A DNA stretch of 64,000 nucleotides from Undaria pinnatifida (Eukaryota; Sar; Phaeophyceae; Laminariales; Alariaceae): NCBI GenBank assembly GCA_012845835.1, contig JABAKD010000009.1, positions 15,235,462 through 15,299,461 on the forward strand. The letters run 5' to 3'. Made by a program: the position numbers and the translations under genes. Of the stretch, positions 33,179-42,701 are shown one piece after another. Numbering within the stretch: position 1 is the stretch's first letter; every line of letters begins with the position of its first letter. The notes beneath the pieces were generated by a model. That model did no database searches and had not been told where the DNA came from. It worked only from the letters and a program-made list of their open reading frames with translations.

Positions 33179-35572
33179 TCAGGGGTCGGTGGAATCAGAA
33201 ATCGACATGATAATCGGATTATGGCTCGAACCCGTCTGCCCAGAAGGCGACTGGGAAGGCACTCGGCCCTGGCCGCGCCCATGAACGGCGGGCCGGGGCT
33301 CCGACGGGGCGGATGACCGCGTTCCCGTCGAAGAAACAGGTAGAGAAAAATGCTTTTCGCCGTTGACGGCAGGTGTCTTATTGTACGCCAAGTCACTAAA
33401 AGCTTTCCACATGGCATCTAACGAGGCATATGGCCGTGGGCTCGTAGCCTTCGAGCCAGGGTACAACGTAGGCATGAGCGTCGGAAACTGCTCGTTAACC
33501 GCCATCCTAACCACCTCCAACACCGCATCCGTGCCCGGAGACAAAACACGCTCACTCCCCGTGACTGCCGATACTAGCACATGGAACTCCCGACTGAAAT
33601 CAGAAAAAGGCGTGCCGTTACACGCTCCAAATGTAGGCAACTTAGTGCAGCCTTCCCCCGTGTCGACCCGGTCGAAGTGCGTCACGAGCAGGCGTAGCAG
33701 GAGGGTGAAAGCCTCGGGCCCAGATGCTCCTCCGTCCGACGCTCTTGACACCTGCCCAAAGAAATCGTCGATCAAAGTGGTCATGCGGGCGGTCGTGGGC
33801 CTGTCAGGTGTTATGGCACGGTTGAATGCCAGGCGGAGGGGGTGGATCCAACCGGGTACCCACGTGGGCGCACGTACGCCCTCTTGGCAACGGTAGTCGC
33901 AGCGCATGAGTATGTCAGCCATTGCAGACCGAACCGAACGTGTGAGTTGCTGTGTGCCGTCAGACTTGTTCAAAGAGGCGGGGAACGGTAGAACAGAAAT
34001 GCGGGATACGTCCTTGTAGGAGAGCTTAACATAGGCACGCCTAACCGAGTCATCAAGCATGGATTTGGCTAGAGCCACGGCGGTAGCAAGTTCGGCGGTA
34101 CGCTCGCGGGCCAAATCCGAAGAATAAGGCTTGGTGCGGTCACCCGACACAGTCAGTTTGCTCAGCCATTCAGCGGAGGGGGCAATATCCACATTGGAAG
34201 GAGTCACTTGCCTCTTGCCGGCTACCACTGTCACGTCGCCGTGGTCCGTGTTCGAGCTCAAAGACGAGCGGGAGGAGGTTGACGAGTTGTCCCACGCTGA
34301 AGGTCCTCGAGCGCTGTTCCGCCGTCCTCCGGTGCCTCCTCCCGAGCTGCGGCCGCCGCTCCGGTTGGTTCGGGCCTGGTTGCTCCCTTGGCGGCGCTGT
34401 GGGCCACCACCAGTACCCGACGCTCCTCCCGCGCTTCCACCACCGTTGCCACCCCCGCGGCGGTTGTGGTGGCCACCACCCCCACCATTTTCCCCGTTTC
34501 CCCTAGTCTGGCCGCCACCACCCCCGAAGTTACCACCTCCACGGTTGCGGTCCCCTCGATCGCGGCTGCCACCGCGCCGCTGTTTGGTTGCGCGCCTTCC
34601 CTGCAGCGCTTCCTTTGGAGTCGGCTAGAGAACTGGGTCAGGGGCGTCGTCGTGGGCCAATCTTAAGGCTTTGACCAAGGCGAGGGTAGGTGCTCGATTC
34701 ATCTGCCCGAAGGCGGACGTGTTGTCGAGGCGGGCCCAGACCGCTCCCATTGAAAGGTCTTCCACCTTGAACGACGACCGTCGCTCTGACGTTAGGAGGA
34801 CCGTGGCCGCTGCTACCACCGCCTCCGCCAGATCTGCCGAGAACTCTACCCTCGGCGTGGTGGCCATGTATAGGACGCTGCCAGACATGAAATCGTCGTC
34901 CCCGGGTCGTGTCTCTTGGGAGGCAACACCCAGCGGGCGCGCCGGGGAAGGGGTAGCCCTCGCCGCAGTTGACGTAGCTGAGAAGGCAATTGCTTGGCGC
35001 GCCCTCTCTACCGTGCGGGACGCCTCGCGAGCAGCGGCCCTCGCCTGGTCGAGGGCCTGATCCTTGCGACGTCGACGTTCGTCATTGTGCCGTCTGCGTT
35101 CCTCACGCTGGTGCAGGGTCGCGTTGGCTTCGTCGAGTGCTCTTTGGGCCCGAGAAATTTCAGACTCTGAGTCCGAGGGGCCGGCATGGGTGTGTCGGTC
35201 TCCCAAGCTCTGAGGGAGGCGTTCTGTCGAGCGCGGAGAGGTCAAATGTCGGCGGTGGTGCTCTGTCGAGTGCGAAGAGGCCAGCTGGTGGCGCTCCCTC
35301 GAGGCTGGCGACATTTGGCGTCTAGCCCCCGCGCCCGGTAGGGGTTTTTCCGCCTCCTCCTCGTGGACCAGCGAGTCGAGCCGGTCGGTCGGTGTTCCTT
35401 GGGGTTGGCTCGTGTTGGAGTCGCTGTCGTCGTCGAGGTTCTCGTGACGTTGTCCTCCCCGTCTCGACTCGCGGGACCTCGAGCGTTCCCTTCCTTCTCC
35501 CTGGGCCTCCTGGATGGGGCGCGTGGAGGACCGCAGTCTGCCCGAGTAGCCCGCATTGTCACTGGTAGACAT
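33179..35572 (-). pseudogene. Gag, interrupted by an in-frame TAG
   Basis: ATG at 35572 begins MSTSDNAGYSGRLRSS. The N-terminal part is Arg/Ser/Glu-rich with a charged coiled-coil-like stretch (REERRRHNDERRRRKDQALD), then a more ordered part ending DDAPDPVL. After TAG at 34625-34627 the same frame continues through PTPKEALQGRRATKQRRGG, an RGG/GGG-rich nucleic-acid-binding stretch (34580-34300) and a globular gag-like part (33179-34261) with blocks such as AEWLSKLTVSGDRTKPY, PLRLAFNRAITPDRPTTA, ALVTHF-like LLLRLLVTHFDRV and SLDAMWKAFSDLAYN. The capsid assignment is by position and composition; no capsid motif was recognised. TAG may be a mutated sense codon. Confidence 0.72.
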
Positions 35573-37351
35573 GGCGCTTGTAGGGAGGGGGCGGGGCGGG
35601 AGGAGGAGGGCGACGCGTGAAGGAGCGACGGAGGTCCATGTTTTGCTGTAGAGTCCCCACTGCGAGCAATGAAAAAATCTGTGTGCTAGCAAGGAGTGAG
35701 GCCAAGATGGGCAGAATTGACCCCTGCTGTGGGGCAGCACAATATAGGGCTGCACCGAAACGCCCACGTCCATCGCATCAAAACAAGCATCATTTATCCT
35801 ATGTGTAGTGTAGGGGGGTAGCACAGTAACGAGTCGCCCAACACGCCGATGCTCATCGCACCAAAACAGGCAGCATTTAACCTAGGTGTAGTGTAGGGGA
35901 GTAGCACAGTGAAGGGCCGCCCAACACGCCGACACTCATCGCACCAAAACAGGCAGCATTTAATCTAGGTGTAGTGTAGGGGGTAGCACAGTGAGGATCA
36001 CGCCGCCAACCGTATAAATAACGGGCAGCATCCGCCCCAACAGTAGTGTAGGGGGAGGGGTAGCACAGTAGAGGATCGCGCAGCCAACCGTGTAAAAAAA
36101 CGGGCAGCATCTGCCCCAACAGTAGTGTAGGGAGAGGCAGCACAGTAGTGCTGCTCGCGCAGCCAACCGTATAAAAAACGGGCAGCATCTGCCCCAACAG
36201 AAGTGTATGGGGGAGGGTAGCACAGTAGAGGATCGAACATATGCCAATCAGAGGAGGACAAGGTCCTCACAACGCTTGAACAAAATAGTTCCCCCACCAA
36301 TCGCACTAAAGGGGGACGGTCGCGCCTACAGTAGTGCTGATCGCTGCATTATCGTTGCTGTGCCCATAGGTACCGACGATTCCAACCGCATAAAGATGGG
36401 ACGTGTAACCCCTGACCAAGGTAGTTTCCCCACCGACCGCACTGTACGGGGACGGTCGCGCCTACAGTAGTGCTGATCGCTGCATTATCGTTGCTGTGCC
36501 CATAGGTACCGACGATTCCAACTGCATAAAGATGGGACGTGTAACCCCTGAACAAGGTAGTTTCCCCACCGACCGCACTATACGGGGACGGTCGCGCCTA
36601 CAGTAGTGCTGCTCGCTGAATTATCGTTGCTGTGCCCATAGGTACCAACCGCGCGAAGATGGGCAGAATAACGCCCGAACAAGGCAGTTTCCCCACCGTC
36701 CGCACTATAGGGGCACGATCGCGTCTACAGTAGTGCTGATTGCTGTAGGAATGCTCCTGTGACCACGGGTGACGACAACATCAACCGCCTTAAAAAAGGG
36801 TAGCATAATACCGAGACCAACTGTAGAAAAAGTGTGTACGCCCACAGCCGAATAGAAAGGCTGTTTGCCCCCAAGTACCGCATCAAACGGGCTGATCCCC
36901 ACTTGCACTATTAAAAGCTGTGAAGCGCAGTATCTCCGCGAACTGTAGTAAACGCTCTGCAACGGGCAGTAGCTGTCCGAACATGTGCAGAGAAAAAAAA
37001 AAATGCCAGCATAGACCCTGGCAGCAACGTGAAGGGCAGCACATGTACCAGCAGTAGGAAGACGGCCTAATAACGCCTGGACAGCTGAAAAAAAATTAGT
37101 ACTCACACCGACCGCACTATAAAGGGACAGCTGCGTTGACAGCAATGCAGAGTGCCGCACTATCGCAGCTGTGCCCACACAGAAAGTGGTAATAGTCCCC
37201 GCGTACCCATGAATGGTGGAATATAGGGCATCGCGCGCGCCGACGACCTTGCCCAAAAAAGCCAGCACAGAGTTTCAGCGTTCACTAAATTCAAGTTCTA
37301 ATCACGCGGGGGCCAAGACAAAAAAAATCTCGACCTGCCGACGACGCCATT
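35573..37351 (-). repeat. Leader of the large element with two tandem repeat families
   Basis: Between primer-binding site and gag lie about six units of 76-79 bp at 35735-36236 (each with GGGCAGCAT or GGCAGCATTTAA, GTAGTGTAGGG, GTAGCACAGT). Three units of exactly 137 bp follow, with GACGGTCGCG at 36314, 36451 and 36588. Irregular relatives continue to about 37200. The primer-binding site is at about 37332-37349, two bases inside the LTR. Confidence 0.82.
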
Positions 37352-37618
37352 TGTAAGGTTATTGGTGGGCACACAGAGTGCCCCCTGCAGGTCTGCCAAT
37401 TGAGCAGGACCTCGGAGTGCTCACTTTCTTTGCCTTCGTAGAGACGTAGCTTTATTCGATTCCACCAAAGCCCCGGATGGCTTTTGAGATCGGAGGCACG
37501 TGCCTCCGATCTGTTTCCTAACTTTCCCGAACATAAAACGCCAACCTTATCATACGAAACCCATCCAAATGATCTCAAATTCGGATAATTACGGGCCTTT
37601 CGAGGCCGTACCTCAACA
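37352..37618 (-). mobile_element. 5' LTR of the large element
   Basis: 267 bp, minus strand TGTTGAGGTACGGCC to CAATAACCTTACA, very similar to 24032-24299 with a few substitutions and a small deletion near 37424. It is followed on the minus strand by AA and TGGCGTCGTCGGCAGGTC. The right flank (GTGTCCCC) does not duplicate the left flank of the 3' LTR. Confidence 0.88.
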
Positions 37619-37661
37619 GTGTCCCCTGGGTGTCCCTGTGTCCCCTACCCTCGAACCCTTA

Positions 37662-37815
37662 TGTTATAAGGCTTAGGTTGTGTAAGCAATGGGCTATAAC
37701 CTTTTGCGCGTGGCCAAACGGACTAATACCCAACTTATTCCTGAACAAATGACGTCGCCGACAGACCATGGGTTTTTGGGTCGTGGGTTCGATTCCCACC
37801 ATCCACAATAATAAA
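37662..37815 (+). mobile_element. TRIM fragment: LTR, primer-binding site and T-arm
   Basis: The LTR at 37662-37747 (TGTTATAAGG to CCTGAACA) is followed by AA, TGACGTCGCCGACAGACC and GTGGGTTCGATTCCCAC. It is broken off at the ATAATAAA motif, where a minus-oriented TRIM piece begins. Confidence 0.8.
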
Positions 37816-38057
37816 TTAGTATTAGTCCGTATGACCACTTGCAACAGGTTAACCATGTGCTTACCCAAACTTTACCTTATAGCACTCTTCCCCCCTGACA
37901 CGGCGGGATAGCAGGTCGGCCGGATATACGGGCGAACGTGTCAATATCCAAGCGGTTTCATTTCCAGGGTATAATACCGGGGAGAGTGTTTTTCAAGTTC
38001 GACATGGGGAAAGTCGTAAAAGTTTATTATTGTGGGTGGTGGGAATCGAACCCTTAT
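37816..38057 (-). mobile_element. TRIM fragment, opposite orientation
   Basis: A truncated LTR (TTAGTATTAGTCCGTATGACC to TTATAGCA) is followed by C-run, interior and a T-arm (TGGGAATCGAACCC), cut before the primer-binding site. The two fragments meet head to head. Confidence 0.75.
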
Positions 38058-38264
38058 AACACCCCTACCCTCGGACCCCGGAGTCTCTGGTATACAACGC
38101 CTGCATATACATATCGGAACCCCCTATCTTCTTCAAATTCACAGCGTGGCAGAACACTAAGATCGATGTTGAAGCTCATGCTGCACATCGACTGTCGGAT
38201 GGCAAAAAAGCACCGGAAATTAGAAAATCGCTCCGCTCGTATTAAGAACACCGGAACCCAATAG
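38058..38264. other. Short spacer, no gene seen
   Basis: No repeat or coding signature recognised apart from a chance frame. Confidence 0.4.
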
Positions 38265-38394
38265 TGTTAAGGAATTAGTGGAGTATTAGTCCGTTTGACC
38301 ACTTGCAAAAGGTTAACTGGTAGCTTACCCAAACTAAGCCTTATAACATTCCCCCCCTGAAACGGCGGGATAGCAGGTCGACCAAATACTTGAA
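38265..38394 (-). mobile_element. TRIM fragment: LTR plus polypurine side
   Basis: An LTR at 38265-38347 and the adjacent C-run with GAAACGGCGGGATAGCAGGTCG, then abrupt change into a plus-oriented copy. Confidence 0.75.
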
Positions 38395-38682
38395 AAAATT
38401 ACGTCGTCGACAGACCATGGGTTTTCGGGTCGTGGGTTCGATCCCCACCATCCACAATAATAAACTTTTCAGACTTTCCCCATGTCGAACTTGAAAAATA
38501 CTCTCCCTGGTATCACCAGGAAATGAAACGGCTTGGATATTGACAGGTCCGCCGTATATCCGGCCGACCTGCTATCCCGCCGTTTCAGGGGGGAAGAGTG
38601 TTATAAGGCTTAGTTTGGGTAAGCTATTGGTTAACCCTTCGCAAGTGGTCAAACGGACTAATACCCCACTAATACCTTAACA
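38395..38682 (+). mobile_element. TRIM, 5' LTR missing
   Basis: It starts at a changed primer-binding site (TTACGTCGTCGACAGACC), then T-arm, interior and polypurine tract. A complete 3' LTR follows at 38599-38682. Confidence 0.8.
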
Positions 38683-39176
38683 ATAGATTGAAGTCAGTGT
38701 TCAGCGCACCCTCTTCCACTCAATTGAGACACCCAACCTGGGGCAATATTAGTTTTCCTTCTTGTAGGTGCCCGTATTCCTGTAGTACTGCTGTACAGGC
38801 ACCAGTGGGGGGGGCGCAATTTCGCGCCCAATCTGAAAAAGTATTATTTTGGGTGCCCTCACCAGCTACTATTCATAAAAATATGGCGGCTTCTTATCCT
38901 TGGCTCAAATTCAACCTGACGGAGTTGGCATCTCTTGCTTCTTACATTTTTGTAAGATATGCACCCAGAGAAGAACCAAACGTGGGTAATGAGCAATGAA
39001 GAGCACCTCCCAACCAAGTGACCTTATTTCTTATCTCTTGGGTGGGCGTTAGCCACTGCTGCTTGTTACCTCACTGTTCCTTATCTTGTTGCCCAGTTTG
39101 AGCTGTCATTTTCTTACACCCTACCGGTATTTCTTACCTGTTTTTTGTGACGTATTTCAGTCCGCTTTTAAGAAGT
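38683..39176. other. Spacer with an unassigned 103-codon frame
   Basis: A plus-strand frame at 38688-38999 ends in FVRYAPREEPNVGNEQ. It resembles no family I know and sits between TRIM copies, so it could be a relic or chance. Confidence 0.3.
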
Positions 39177-39547
39177 TGTTAAGGTATTAGTGGGGTATTA
39201 GTCCGTTTGACCACTTGCAAAGGATTAACCAATAGCTGACCCAAACCAACCTTTATAACACTCTGCCCCCCTGAAACGGCGGGATAGCAGGTCGGCCAGA
39301 TATACGGGCGGACCTTTCAATATCCAAGCCGTTTCATTTCCTGGGGATACCAGGGAGATTATTTTTCAAGTTCGACACGAGGAAAATATGAAAAGTTTAT
39401 TATTGTGGATGGTGGAGATCGAACCCACGACCCCAAAACCCATGGTCTGTTGACGACGCCATTTGTTAAGGTAATAGTGGAGTATTAGTCCGTTTGACCA
39501 CTTGAAAAAGGTTAACCAATAGCTTACCCAAACTAAGCCTTATAACA
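39177..39547 (-). mobile_element. TRIM, complete copy, with a partial second unit to about 39630
   Basis: LTRs at 39177-39259 and 39464-39547 enclose the standard interior. A second polypurine side and interior follow the second LTR, so this is the start of an LTR-sharing tandem array. It is interrupted at about 39630 by a plus-oriented array. Confidence 0.85.
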
Positions 39548-39630
39548 TTCCCCCCTGAAACGGCGTGATAGCAGGTCGGCCGGACATACCGGCGGACCTG
39601 TCCATACACCCAAGCCGTTTCATTTTCAAG

Positions 39631-40284
39631 GTTAGTTTGGGTCAGCTATTGGTTAACCTTTTGCAAGTGGTCAAACGGACTAATGCCCCACTAATTCCTT
39701 AACAAATGGCGTCGTCGACAGACCACGAGCTTTTTGGGTCGTGGGTTCGAGCCCCACATCCACCATAATAAATTTTTCGGAGTTTCCCCATGTCGAACTT
39801 GCAAAATACTCTCCCTGGTATCCCCAGGAAATGAAACGGCTTGGATATTGAGAGGTCCGCCCGTATATCCGGCCGACCTGCTATCCCGCCTTTTCAGGAG
39901 GCTGGGGGAGAGTGTTATAAGGCTTAGTTTGGGTAAGCTATTGGTTAAATTTTTGCAAGTGGTCAAACGGACTAATACCCCACTATTACCTTAACAAATT
40001 ACGTCGTCGACAGACCATGGGTTTTTTGGGTCGTGGGTTCGATCCCCACCATCCACAATAATAAACTTTTCAGATTTTTCCCATGTCGAACTTGAAAAAT
40101 ACTCTCCCCGGTATACCCAGGAAATGAAACGGCTTGGATATTGACAGGTCCGCCCGTATATCCGGCCGACCTGCTATCTCGCCGTTTCAGGGGGGGAGAG
40201 TGTTATAAGGCTTAGTTTGGGTAAGCTATCGGTTAACCCTTTGGAAGTGGTCAAAGGGACTAATACCCCACTAATTCCTTAACA
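39631..40284 (+). mobile_element. TRIM tandem array: three LTRs sharing two interiors
   Basis: The 5' LTR is truncated (39631-39704). The middle LTR is 39913-39996 and the last 40201-40284. Each interior carries primer-binding site, T-arm (GTGGGTTCGA(G/T)CCCCAC) and polypurine tract. Unequal recombination between LTRs would create such an array. Confidence 0.88.
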
Positions 40285-40811
40285 AAGTGTCCTGCTGAAA
40301 AAGAGAGGCTCAATTTTTTCATTAGACTACAATAAATAAGAAATTGGGTGTGGCAAAGACGGATTAGCTGTAACTGGGCGATTGCATGGGAAAACTAGTG
40401 ATGATACAAGAAACTGTAAAATGGTCAACGCCCAACGCCCACCCCAGATACGAAATAAGGGCACTCCGGAGCGTGGGACAAACTAAGAAAACGTCGTTCA
40501 GTTAGATACGCCAGAGCGCTGGATTGCGAAGGTGATTGAGTTAAATCGACACACGACATGTATGGAAAATACGTTGAAGTGTGGTGAGCTTTATTTTTTC
40601 CCATCCGCCGGAGGATGAAAAAAAAAAAAATCAAGAACTGTAGCTCGCGAGGACACCCAAAATAAGACATTTATTTAAGGCGCTGCTGTGTTCGTGGTGC
40701 CGACATAATAATGCCTGTGGTCGAGTCCAACGCGAAAGGCGGAGAGGGAGCATCGATGCATCGATGCTTCCTTTTTTAACCCAACCGTCAAGCTCCAAAC
40801 TGTGATGATAT
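40285..40811. other. Spacer, includes dispersed repeat copy at 40508-40631
   Basis: Apart from the 40508-40631 repeat there is no supported gene. Confidence 0.4.
40508..40631 (+). repeat. Dispersed repeat, copy 3 of 3 (short)
   Basis: It contains GTGATTGAGTTAAATCGACA, ATACGTTGAAGTGTGGTGAG and CCCATCCGCCGGAGGATGAA followed by an A-run, matching the end of 12715-12917. Confidence 0.75.
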
Positions 40812-41250
40812 CTACAGCGTCATAATATTGTCAGGCTGCTGTGCTGCTCGTGCGGAGATAGCTGGCTGAATCTAGCGCTGGAAGCTAGACGAAACAAATC
40901 TGAAGACTGCTGGGGGTGGCTTTCCGTTGGTGTCGTACTGGGTAACGCTGCGTGATCCGGCCAGTCGCGGTTTCGGAAGCATGTGTCCAGCAGAGAAGAT
41001 CGCCTAGATCGCCTGTCTGTGCTGCTGTGGTACCGGCTGTTTTTTTGTTTTTTTCACTCTACAGCGTCATATTGTCAGGCTGCTGTGCTGCCCGTGCGGA
41101 GATAGCTGGTTGAATCAAGCGATAGAAGCTGGACGAAACAAATCTGGAGACTACTGGGGATGGCTTTCCGTCGGTGTCGTACTGGGTAACGCTGCGTGAT
41201 CCGGTTAGTCGCGGTTTCAAAAGCCTGTGTCCAGCAGAGAAGATCGCCAG
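40812..41250. repeat. Tandem duplication of about 190 bp upstream of the TBC gene
   Basis: CTACAGCGTCATA(ATA)TTGTCAGGC starts each copy (40812 and 41059). Both run through GAAACAAATCTG(A/G)AGAC, GTCGTACTGGGTAACGCTGC and CCAGCAGAGAAGATCGC. A 50-bp T-rich spacer separates them. Copies differ by a handful of substitutions, so the event is fairly recent. Confidence 0.88.
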
Positions 41251-41491
41251 ACTGGAGCTGCTGCGCTATCAGCCGGTTTCATATGGAAGTCGATGGCTCA
41301 ATTATACGGGGGTTAGTACTTATCATCCCCGAAGTTATATTCTTCGATGCAAATCGCGAGTTGCATATACCGCTAACCGAAAGAAGTGTGGCAGTTTGTT
41401 CAAAAATCGTCCAGCCAGCAGCAGCATAGCAAGCTCTACTTATAGGAGGAGGAGGAGAAGGAGGAACAGGCCACCGAGGAGACCATCACAG

Positions 41492-41825
41492 GATGGCTTC
41501 TCTGTTCGAAAACACTACTCTCTCCAGAGAGGGCATACGATCGCTCATACGCCTGCGCGGTGCCCTACCGACGGAGCACCGCTTCACGGCGTGGAAATAT
41601 CTGCTCAGGCTGCCCGGTAACTCCGCAGCTTTTGCCGAGCTGGTCGCGAGAGGGCCGCATCCGGTCGCGCTTTCCAGCCTAGCGACTCGCTACCCCGTGC
41701 GAGACCGAAAGGCTTTCCGCAAGACAGCGGTGCTGATTTCTGCGCTGGCTCACTGGTCGCCAATCTTGGCGGAGGTGGAGTTCGTGCCCAGTTGGGTCTT
41801 TCCGTTTGTGGTGGTGTTCTCGCAG
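41492..41825 (+). CDS. TBC1D31-like protein, TBC-domain exon
   Basis: This exon encodes the start of a Rab-GAP TBC domain of the TBC1D31 (WDR67) type: LRGALPTEHRFTAWKYLLRL, PVRDRKAFRKTAVLISALAH and HWSPILAEVEFVPSWVFPF. In animals TBC1D31 is a centriolar-satellite protein linked to cilia. The exon has an acceptor CATCACAG before 41492 and a donor CAG/GTGCGG after 41825, and it ends in phase 0. The next exon joins in phase 0 to give VVVFSQ then DDLGAFEAAM. Family members normally have N-terminal WD40 repeats; none were recognised upstream in this window. The ATG at 41493 could also be a start. Confidence 0.82.
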
Positions 41826-42079
41826 GTGCGGTACGTTTTCCTAGAGCAGTAATCCGCAATGCAAATGCTCGTGAGCATACGTACATCTTCGGCGTAGGTG
41901 TGGGGTCATGTGGGTTGTGGACTCGGCAGCAATACGCCAGCAGAACAACGCTTCGCTGTTTTCCTCCCCGTCACAACCCGACGTTGGATGTTTGGGGTAG
42001 ACCTGTGATGTTTGTGTGTTTACACTGCTGTGTGCACGTTTGCTTGCAATCATGCGTCGTGCGCGGCAGAACGCGCCGT

Positions 42080-42187
42080 ATCACGGTCCAGCGACCACGC
42101 GAAGAAGCTAACTAAGCGACTACGGCCGCCGTATCTTCTAGCCGAAGTCGCTCAGTTAGCTTCTTCGCGTGGCCGCTGGATCGTGCG
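42080..42187. repeat. Hairpin-forming inverted repeat in the TBC gene intron
   Basis: CCAGCGACCACGCGAAGAAG, CTAACTAAGCGACT and the central CTACGGC face GAAGTCGCTCAGTTAG and CTTCTTCGCGTGGCCGCTGG. Arms are about 45 bp with few mismatches, within the 41826-42701 intron. Confidence 0.8.
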
Positions 42188-42576
42188 TAGGGTGTAACCA
42201 CCTCGTGTCTCCCATCGTCCTCGTCCTCCATAAAGCAATGGTCGCGCCGGTATGTGCCAACCGGAAATATCGGCACTACAGCGCTATTAATAGCGGCAAT
42301 CTGCACTACTACGCGTACTGCTCCTGGATGTTTTTCTTGTATGTGCCAGGCAGTTTCGCAGGCAACGTAGCGGGGAACCGGCATTACTCAACTGGCACTA
42401 TAGAGGGCCCGCCTTGTACTGTACTCTGCTGTACCAGGTATTCCGTATATGCCAGTGTGATTAACCTCTCCAGACCCTTGTCCTGCACCAATGTATGCAT
42501 GTACAAGCCTGCGAGACCCCAAGGGTACATACTCTTCGGTAGTACCGAACCTGTTTTTTTTTCATACTCGAGTAGG

Positions 42577-42601
42577 TTAACCCTAACCCTTACCCTAACC
42601 C
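42577..42601. repeat. Short interstitial telomere-like repeat
   Basis: TTAACCCTAACCCTTACCCTAACCC amounts to four copies of the CCCTAA motif with one variant, in the TBC gene intron. Confidence 0.75.
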
Positions 42602-42701
42602 GTTAAAGCACCTACCCCTCCTATCCCTCCATACGCACACCCTTGAACTTACCTAACACCAAAACACCGCAACACCAAAACACTTCCCGAAATATTACCA
42701 G

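Larger units (their letters stand above)
24032..37618 (-). mobile_element. Large Ty3/gypsy-type LTR retrotransposon, degenerate, carrying a NADAR domain
   Basis: LTRs of about 267 bp bound 13.6 kb. On the minus strand the order is 5' LTR, AA spacer, primer-binding site TGGCGTCGTCGGCAGGTC, a 1.8-kb leader with tandem repeats, gag, zinc knuckle, a long Ser/Pro/Arg-rich linker, NADAR, protease, reverse transcriptase, RNase H, integrase, C-terminal extension, about 0.9 kb non-coding, then the 3' LTR. RT-RNaseH-integrase order and the LDTGSP protease place it with Ty3/gypsy-like elements. At least ten in-frame stops and six frameshifts show that it is dead. No target-site duplication is visible (TTGA on the left, GTGT on the right). 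Confidence 0.9.

Noticed and set aside
18868-40060. Apparent tRNA genes (GGTTCGATCCC boxes) at about ten places
   Set aside because: All are the T-arm of TRIM elements. No complete cloverleaf with matching acceptor stem was found.
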